5,517 nucleotides of DNA from Paracoccaceae bacterium. GTDB taxonomy: Bacteria > Pseudomonadota > Alphaproteobacteria > Rhodobacterales > Rhodobacteraceae. The notes under the pieces were generated by a model that was not told the DNA's origin, did no database searches, and worked only from the letters and a program-made list of their open reading frames with translations. The position numbers were made by a program, and so were the translations under genes. Position 1 is the stretch's first letter, and every line of letters starts with the position of its first letter. The stretch covers positions 1-5,517 of the forward strand of contig JAASTF010000224.1 in the NCBI GenBank assembly GCA_021767525.1. Direction: 5' to 3'. Shown piece by piece: positions 1-3,688 of this stretch.

Positions 1-1
1 A

Positions 2-790
2 GACGAGCAGAAGGCATATCTGAATTGCCCGATGACCAAGCCGCAATACGAGGCGTTCATCGACGCGCTGCTGGCCGCCGACAAGACCGAGTTTCACGAG
101 GGCGAAACCGCCGGCTATTTCGACGGCTGCCTGCCGATCGAGGTGATGGCCGAGCGCGGGCGCGAAACCCTGCGCCACGGCCCGATGAAACCCATCGGCC
201 TGACCAACGCCCATGACCCCGCGAACAAGCCCTATGCCGTGGTGCAACTGCGCCGCGACAACGCGCTGGGGACGCTGTTCAACATCGTTGGGTTCCAGAC
301 AAAGATGAAATACGGCGCGCAGACGGACGTGTTCCGCATGATCCCGGGGCTGGAAAACGCACGCTTTGCCCGGCTGGGCGGCATCCACCGCAACACCTTC
401 ATCAACTCGCCTACCCTGCTGGACGACCAGATGCGCCTGAAATCACGGCCCAATATCCGCTTTGCCGGGCAGATCACCGGGGTCGAGGGCTATGTGGAAT
501 CCGCCGCGATGGGCCTGATGGCCGGACGCATGGCCGCCGCCGAACTGCTGGGCCAGCCGCTGCCCACCGTGCCGCAAGACACCGCGATGGGCGCGCTGAT
601 CCATCACATCACCGGCGGGGCCGAGGCCAAGACATTCCAGCCGATGAACGTGAATTTCGGCCTGTTCCGCCCGGTCGACGGGCTGAAGGGCGGGCGGCGC
701 GGCCGCAAGGACCGTTACAAGGCCTATACCGACCGCGCCAAGGCCGCCTGGAACGAGTGGCTGTCGGGGGCCGCACTGGACGCCGCGTAA
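2..790 (+). CDS. trmFO: TrmFO, tRNA (uracil-54-C5) methyltransferase, folate/FAD-dependent (3' part)
   Basis: This is the C-terminal part (262 residues) of TrmFO, the flavoprotein that makes m5U54 in the tRNA T-loop using methylenetetrahydrofolate as carbon donor and reduced FAD. The frame is open from base 2 and the N-terminus, with the FAD GxGxxG motif, lies before the window; the family is about 435-450 residues, so roughly 180 are missing. Visible family motifs are YLNCPMT (residues 6-12), YFDGCLPIEVM (39-49), GPMKPIGL (60-67), GGIHRNTFINSP (126-137) and the FAD-domain segment FAGQITGVEGY (154-164). By position, the FDGC cysteine (about residue 43) probably matches the catalytic Cys226 of the Bacillus subtilis enzyme; that equivalence is inferred, not aligned. 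The first ATG, at 32, is internal and not the start. The methyltransferase gene follows after 22 bases on the same strand. The family call is very secure. Confidence 0.96.
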   Translation, partial: DEQKAYLNCPMTKPQYEAFIDALLAADKTEFHEGETAGYFDGCLPIEVMAERGRETLRHGPMKPIGLTNAHDPANKPYAVVQLRRDNALGTLFNIVGFQTKMKYGAQTDVFRMIPGLENARFARLGGIHRNTFINSPTLLDDQMRLKSRPNIRFAGQITGVEGYVESAAMGLMAGRMAAAELLGQPLPTVPQDTAMGALIHHITGGAEAKTFQPMNVNFGLFRPVDGLKGGRRGRKDRYKAYTDRAKAAWNEWLSGAALDAA

Positions 791-812
791 ACCCTGCCCA
801 TATGATACGGGC
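777..812 (+). promoter_or_regulatory. possible promoter giving a leaderless mRNA
   Basis: TGGACG (777-782) and TATGAT (801-806) are separated by 18 bases and resemble sigma-70 -35 and -10 boxes. Transcription would begin near 813, the A of the next gene's ATG, and no convincing Shine-Dalgarno sequence precedes that ATG. The -35 half lies inside the end of trmFO. This is weak pattern evidence; simple read-through from trmFO is equally possible. Confidence 0.3.
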
Positions 813-1427
813 ATGACCAAGAAATTCCTGGACCGTGCCTATGACATCCCCGAGGGCGGGGATTCCCGCAAGCTTTATGCCGAATGGGCGGAAAGCTATG
901 AAACCGAACTGACCGAAAACGGCTATGTTACGCCCGCGCGCATCGCCACGGCGCTGGCGCGTTTCGCCCCCGACAAGGGCCTGCCGCTGCTGGATTACGG
1001 CTGCGGCACCGGGCTGTCGGGTCTGGCCTTTCAACAGGCGGGGTTTACCGCCATCGACGGGGTCGATGTGACGCCCGAAATGTTGGAAATCGCCAAGGCC
1101 AAGGGCACCTATCGCACCACGATCCTGGCCGATCCGGCCGCCGACCCGCCTGTGGCGCAAGGCAGCTATCCGATGATCGCGGCGGTGGGCGTGATCGGCA
1201 TCGGCGCGGCCCCTTTGTCGCTGTTCGACGCGCTGATGCGCCTGTTGCCGATGGGCGGGCTGTTTGCGCTGTCCTTCAACGATCAAGCGCTGAAACACCC
1301 GGAATTCGAAGGCAAGATCAGCGAATGGGTCGATACCACCGCCGCGCGCCTCTTGTTTCGGGAAAACGGCCCGCATATACCCGGCAAAGACATCAACGCC
1401 ACCGTCTATGTGCTTGAAAAAACGTGA
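813..1427 (+). CDS. class I SAM-dependent methyltransferase, substrate unknown
   Basis: A 204-residue protein with a class I (Rossmann-fold) SAM-methyltransferase core. Motif I is LLDYGCGTGLSG (residues 59-70). It is followed by the acidic end of strand 2, GVDVTPEML (83-91), where D85 would bind the ribose of SAM. A later PMGGLFALSFND strand (146-157) fits the usual post-motif region. The N-terminal stretch RAYDIPEGGDSRKLYAEWAESYE (about 8-30) resembles the METTL27/WBSCR27-like group of small methyltransferases; that placement is from memory. There is no signal peptide or membrane segment, so it should be cytoplasmic. It sits 22 bases after trmFO, and its stop codon overlaps the GTG start of gluQ. 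A role in tRNA or translation-related chemistry is therefore suggested by context only; the motifs do not say whether the substrate is RNA, protein or a small molecule. The ATG at 813 is chosen because the next in-frame candidates would cut into the conserved N-terminal region. Confidence 0.85.
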   Translation: MTKKFLDRAYDIPEGGDSRKLYAEWAESYETELTENGYVTPARIATALARFAPDKGLPLLDYGCGTGLSGLAFQQAGFTAIDGVDVTPEMLEIAKAKGTYRTTILADPAADPPVAQGSYPMIAAVGVIGIGAAPLSLFDALMRLLPMGGLFALSFNDQALKHPEFEGKISEWVDTTAARLLFRENGPHIPGKDINATVYVLEKT

Positions 1428-2260
1428 CGTTCCGCACCCGTTTCGCCCCATCGCCCACCGGCCCCCTGCATCTGGGGCACGCCTATTCGGCGATCCTGGC
1501 CCATGACATGGCGCGCGCCGAACGGGGCGCGTTCCTTTTGCGGATGGAAGACACCGACCTGCAACGCGCCAAGCCCGAATGGGACGCCCAGATCATCGAC
1601 GACCTGACCTGGCTGGGCCTGACATGGGACGAACCGGTGCTGCGTCAAGCACAGCAATTGCGCCGCTACGACCCTTATCTTGCACAGTTCGAAAAGATGG
1701 ACCTGCTTTACCCCTGCTCGTGCAGTCGCAGCCAGATCCAGGCCGTGCTGCAAGCCCCGCAAGAGGGCACGATCCACGATGTCTATCCCGGCACCTGCAA
1801 GCACCGCGACATGGCCAGCCGCCAGCCCGGCGATGCCCTGCGCCTGCACCTGGATCGCGCGCTGGACATGCTGCCCAAGATGCCCGTTTTCACCGAAACC
1901 GGCCCCGCCCATGCCGGCACCCACCGGATCGATCCCGCCCGCGCCCTGGCCGAAATCGGCGACGTGGTCCTGTCGCGCAAGGGTGACGAGATCGTAGCCT
2001 ATTTCCTGGCCTCGGCGCTGGACGACGTGCATCAAGCCATCACCTGTGTCGTGCGGGGCGAGGATCTGTTCGATTTCACGGCGATCCAGGTCTTGCTGCT
2101 GACGTTGCTTGGCCTGCCCGTGCCCACCTATCACCACCACCGCCTGATCCGCGACGAGACCGGCAAGCGCCTGGCCAAGCGCGACGATGCCCGCGCCATC
2201 GCGAAGTACCGCGCCGATGGCCTCAGCCCCCACGAAATCCGCCGCATGGTCGGGCTCTGA
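1424..2260 (+). CDS. gluQ: glutamyl-Q tRNA(Asp) synthetase (GluQ-RS)
   Basis: A 278-residue paralogue of the glutamyl-tRNA synthetase catalytic domain that lacks the anticodon-binding domain. GluQ-RS activates glutamate without tRNA and attaches it to queuosine at position 34 of tRNA-Asp. Visible motifs are RFAPSPTGPLHLGH (residues 6-19) with the class I HIGH-type signature HLGH, LLRMEDTD (38-45), and the zinc site characteristic of this family: C98-x-C100 and Y121-x3-C125. The KMSKS-type loop is degenerate, GKRLAKRDDA (247-256). The length and the missing C-terminal half separate it from GltX. The start is the GTG at 1424: translation from there places RFAPSPTG at the right distance from the N-terminus. 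The GTGA overlap with the methyltransferase stop implies translational coupling, which fits the lack of a clear ribosome binding site of its own. The C-terminus ends a few bases before a GC hairpin region. Confidence 0.95.
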   Translation: MTFRTRFAPSPTGPLHLGHAYSAILAHDMARAERGAFLLRMEDTDLQRAKPEWDAQIIDDLTWLGLTWDEPVLRQAQQLRRYDPYLAQFEKMDLLYPCSCSRSQIQAVLQAPQEGTIHDVYPGTCKHRDMASRQPGDALRLHLDRALDMLPKMPVFTETGPAHAGTHRIDPARALAEIGDVVLSRKGDEIVAYFLASALDDVHQAITCVVRGEDLFDFTAIQVLLLTLLGLPVPTYHHHRLIRDETGKRLAKRDDARAIAKYRADGLSPHEIRRMVGL

Positions 2261-2261
2261 T

Positions 2262-2380
2262 CTTCATCTTGCCAAGTAAACTCCGGGGGAGTCCGCCACA
2301 GGCGGACGGGGGCAGCGCCCCCTCACCCCGAGGGCCCGCAAGGGCCCGAGATACCAAGCGTCGCGTCAGCGACACCTTTG
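2262..2380. repeat. GC-rich palindromic intergenic element
   Basis: The gap between the convergent gluQ and hisI genes is packed with dyads. They are GTCCGCC-ACA-GGCGGAC (2291-2307), GGGGGC-AGC-GCCCCC (2308-2322), a CTCC/GGAG pair (2281-2291), two direct copies of AGGGCCCG (2331-2338 and 2341-2348), and GTCGC-GTCA-GCGAC (2360-2373), loosely flanked by CCAA (2354-2357) and TTGG (2377-2380). Read on the minus strand, the end near gluQ gives CTCCCCCGGAG, then a short AT-rich stretch, then GGCAAGATGAAGA. I recall this arrangement as recurrent at gene ends in Rhodobacteraceae genomes; that memory was not checked. No ORF here looks real. Confidence 0.6.
2291..2322. terminator. tandem hairpins between convergent genes, possible bidirectional terminator
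   Basis: Two perfect stems, 7 bp with a 3-base loop (2291-2307) and 6 bp with a 3-base loop (2308-2322), sit back to back about 30 bases after the gluQ stop and about 60 bases beyond the hisI stop on the other strand. Neither is followed by a clear T-tract on either strand, so they are not textbook intrinsic terminators. They could slow polymerase, protect 3' ends, or act with Rho. Confidence 0.4.
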
Positions 2381-2382
2381 GA

Positions 2383-2742
2383 TCACACCATCGGCGTCAA
2401 AAGCTCGACCTCGTCGCCCCCGCGAATGGCCGTGTAAAAGCAGCTGCGCCGATTGGTATGGCAGGCCGGCCCCGTCTGGCGCACCAGCACCAACAGGCAA
2501 TCGCGGTCGCAATCGACCCGCATCTCGACCAGCTCCTGCACATGGCCCGAGCTTTCGCCCTTGATCCAGAACGCCTGCCGCGACCGGCTCCAATAGGTCA
2601 CGCGCCCGGTCTCCAGCGTCTGCTTCACCGCATCCGCGTTCATCCAGGCCATCATCAGAACCTCGCCGGTTTCCGCCTCTTGCGCGATCGCCGGGATCAG
2701 GCCCTTCGCATCATATTTCAGTGAGGCGGGATCGAAAGACAT
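2383..2742 (-). CDS. hisI: phosphoribosyl-AMP cyclohydrolase
   Basis: A 119-residue protein with the full HisI signature. It hydrolyses the adenine ring of phosphoribosyl-AMP to give ProFAR, the third step of histidine biosynthesis, in the cytoplasm. Conserved stretches are GLIPAIAQEAETGEVLMMAWMN (residues 14-35), TGRVTYWSRSR (45-55), the metal-binding VDCDRDCLL (76-84) and GPACHTNRRSCFY (91-103). The aspartates D77, D79 and D81 match the magnesium ligands of the family, and C78, C94 and C101 match the zinc ligands. It is monofunctional: there is no HisE (phosphoribosyl-ATP pyrophosphatase) domain after residue 119, as is usual in alphaproteobacteria. The ATG at 2742 is supported by an AAGGA sequence 7 bases upstream on the minus strand (2754-2750). 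It is convergent with gluQ and divergent from the Fe-S scaffold gene. Confidence 0.95.
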   Translation of the reverse strand: MSFDPASLKYDAKGLIPAIAQEAETGEVLMMAWMNADAVKQTLETGRVTYWSRSRQAFWIKGESSGHVQELVEMRVDCDRDCLLVLVRQTGPACHTNRRSCFYTAIRGGDEVELLTPMV

Positions 2743-2808
2743 GGTTTTTTCCTTTGGCTTCGCGGGGTGTGCCGCCTATCTATGGGGTCACGACGCAAAG
2801 GAAAAGCG
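2743..2808. promoter_or_regulatory. divergent hisI / scaffold-gene promoter region with mirrored ribosome binding sites
   Basis: This 66-base gap must hold the start signals of two divergent genes. TTTTCCTTTG (2747-2756) and CAAAGGAAAA (2796-2805) form a perfect 10-bp inverted repeat with a 39-base spacer. Each arm is the Shine-Dalgarno region of the gene nearest to it: AAGGA lies 7 bases before the hisI ATG on the minus strand and 6 bases before the scaffold ATG on the plus strand. A weak plus-strand promoter can be proposed, TTGGCT (2754-2759), 17 bases, TATCTA (2777-2782). No convincing minus-strand boxes were found. Confidence 0.45.
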
Positions 2809-3261
2809 ATGTCTGCCGAAACCGACCTGATCAAGCTGTATTCCGGGCGTATCCTGGAGCTGGCCTCGGATATCCCGCATCACGCGCGGCTTGCGGCGCC
2901 GCAGGCGACGGTGCGCAAACGCTCGCCCGTGTGCGGGTCGACCGTGACGGTTGATGTGGTCGTCAAGGATGGCAAGATCGCCGAGTTCGGGCAGGACGTG
3001 AAGGCCTGCGCGCTTGGTCAGGCCGCGGCGGCGATTGTCGGCGGCGCCGTGATCGGCGCCACGCGGGCGCAGGTCGAACAGGCGCGCGACGCCCTGCGCG
3101 CCATGCTGAAAGAAGACGGACCGACACCGCCCGCGCCCTTCGACGGGTTCGAGGTGCTGCGCCCGGCCCGCGATTACAAGAACCGCCATGCCTCGATCCT
3201 GCTGTCGATCGAGGCCACGGCCGACGCGATGGCCGAGGCCGAGGCGCAGCAAACCGCCTGA
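2809..3261 (+). CDS. IscU/NifU-N-like iron-sulfur cluster scaffold-type protein, variant cysteine set
   Basis: A 150-residue protein recognisable as IscU/NifU N-terminal type. The family assembles a [2Fe-2S] cluster on three cysteines and passes it to client proteins. Here the first site is SPVCGSTVTVDV (C42), followed by a beta-hairpin DGKIAEFGQDV, and the second is KACALGQAAAAI (C68). The region that normally carries the third cysteine reads DYKNRHASIL (122-131), so the His is kept (H127) but the following Cys is Ala (A128). The usual Asp after CG is Ser (S44). Two of the normal ligands are therefore changed, and the classical scaffold role is uncertain; a carrier or regulatory role is possible. 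Start: the ATG at 2809 has AAAGGAAAAG 6 bases upstream, whereas the upstream in-frame GTG at 2767 would place that ribosome binding site inside the gene and adds an unlikely basic leader. The C-terminus is a glutamate/alanine-rich helix. It stands alone on its strand, back to back with hisI. Confidence 0.85.
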   Translation: MSAETDLIKLYSGRILELASDIPHHARLAAPQATVRKRSPVCGSTVTVDVVVKDGKIAEFGQDVKACALGQAAAAIVGGAVIGATRAQVEQARDALRAMLKEDGPTPPAPFDGFEVLRPARDYKNRHASILLSIEATADAMAEAEAQQTA

Positions 3262-3272
3262 TATCCCAGCAT

Positions 3273-3308
3273 AAAAAAAAAGCCGCCGCGCGTCTGGGTG
3301 ACGGCGGC
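3273..3308 (-). terminator. strong intrinsic terminator for minus-strand transcription
   Basis: On the minus strand, GCCGCCG (3308-3302) pairs with CGGCGGC (3288-3282) across a 13-base loop and is followed immediately by nine T (3281-3273). On the plus strand the A-tract precedes the hairpin, so it does not serve the scaffold gene as a classic terminator. It marks the 3' end of a minus-strand transcript arriving from the 3309-3600 region. That is strong independent evidence that this stretch is transcribed. Confidence 0.85.
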
Positions 3309-3458
3309 GGCCAGTGGCGCGTATCGGGTGCCCGAAGGCGGGTCAGAGGCAGTCGACCCTTGGGACAGGTATGAGAGACAGGCAGTATCTCGTGCGCGCA
3401 TCGTTTCAGGGACAGGGATGCGCGGATTTACCTTCGGTCCAATTGCGCAGGCAGAAAC
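3309..3458 (-). ncRNA. structured 3' UTR or candidate small RNA downstream of the small membrane protein gene
   Basis: These 150 bases lie between the stop of the 40-codon gene and the intrinsic terminator and contain no credible ORF. On the minus strand there is a perfect 8-bp stem, CGCGCATC/GATGCGCG (3424-3417 with 3402-3395), whose 14-base loop begins CCTGTCCCTG. The motif CCTGTCYC appears three times (3416-3409, 3382-3375, 3369-3362). A short GCC-TTCG-GGC hairpin lies nearer the terminator. A long structured tail with exposed pyrimidine-rich repeats suits either an mRNA 3' UTR or a small RNA processed from it. I do not recognise it as tmRNA, SRP RNA, 6S or any other named RNA. Expression and independence from the upstream ORF are inferred. 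Confidence 0.35.
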
Positions 3459-3581
3459 TCAGGACAGAACAGGCAGGTGAAGACCGGCCACCAGCAGAAC
3501 CATCAGGGCAGCCACGCCAAGCGCGTCGGCGGCCAGCGTATCGCGGTTGCGGCGGGCGGTGGTGATGATCTGGGTCAGCAT
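3459..3581 (-). CDS. 40-residue single-pass membrane peptide, probably SOS-inducible
   Basis: A short ORF on the minus strand encoding 40 residues. Residues 1-17 form a polar, basic, potentially amphipathic N-terminus, MLTQIITTARRNRDTL, with R10, R11 and R13. Residues 18-38 are an almost unbroken hydrophobic segment, ADALGVAALMVLLVAGLHLP, long enough to span the inner membrane, with the basic side expected in the cytoplasm. The ATG at 3581 is chosen because AGGAGA (3593-3588) stands 6 bases upstream, an excellent Shine-Dalgarno. A longer in-frame reading, open to 3737, would run through the operator region and the end of recG and is rejected. A LexA-type box lies 64 bases upstream of the ATG and an intrinsic terminator closes the unit downstream. 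Family unknown to me. By design it resembles SOS-induced small membrane proteins such as Caulobacter SidA (division inhibitor) or E. coli TisB (membrane-acting toxin); no sequence homology is claimed. It is not a DUF1127-type protein. Confidence 0.75.
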   Translation of the reverse strand: MLTQIITTARRNRDTLAADALGVAALMVLLVAGLHLPVLS

Positions 3582-3587
3582 CGTGTC

Positions 3588-3593
3588 TCTCCT
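3588..3593 (-). promoter_or_regulatory. Shine-Dalgarno site deciding the start of the small membrane protein
   Basis: AGGAGA on the minus strand, 6 bases before the ATG at 3581. It is the best ribosome binding site in the window and the main reason for the short start. Confidence 0.8.
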
Positions 3594-3645
3594 GCTCGTG
3601 TTCTGTTGTTGCCTATTTGTTCTCATATTCTTAACCCGTCGTAAA

Positions 3646-3660
3646 GAACTTTTTAAGAAC
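3646..3660 (-). promoter_or_regulatory. LexA (SOS) box, GTTC-N7-GTTC
   Basis: The plus strand reads GAAC at 3646-3649 and 3657-3660, exactly 7 bases apart; on the minus strand this is GTTCTTAAAAAGTTC. GTTC-N7-GTTC is the established LexA recognition sequence of Rhodobacter and related alphaproteobacteria. Two more GAAC copies follow at 3667-3670 and 3677-3680, each after 6 bases. The site lies in a stretch (3601-3680) that is about 68% A+T by my count, in an otherwise GC-rich window, between the recG stop and the small membrane protein gene. The only gene it is positioned to control is that small gene, because recG ends before it on the same strand. I could not fix -35 and -10 boxes. Confidence 0.7.
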
Positions 3661-3688
3661 ATTTGCGAACTTTTTAGAACACGCCAGG

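Noticed and set aside
2269..2724. A 151-codon plus-strand ORF across the intergenic element and hisI
   Set aside because: It starts within the palindromic repeat and then runs antisense to hisI; no homology is recognisable and no ribosome binding site is present.
2767..2808. In-frame GTG upstream start for the Fe-S scaffold protein
   Set aside because: It would add 14 residues with no family similarity and bury the good AAAGGAAAAG ribosome binding site inside the coding region.
3174..3401. A 75-codon minus-strand ORF starting in the small-gene tail
   Set aside because: It reads through the intrinsic terminator, with the T-tract giving Phe-Phe-Phe, and continues antisense into the Fe-S scaffold gene. 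No ribosome binding site is evident.
3600..3622. A second pair of GTTC motifs (3600-3603 and 3619-3622, plus strand) as another LexA box
   Set aside because: The spacing is 15 bases, not 7, which does not match the alphaproteobacterial LexA site.
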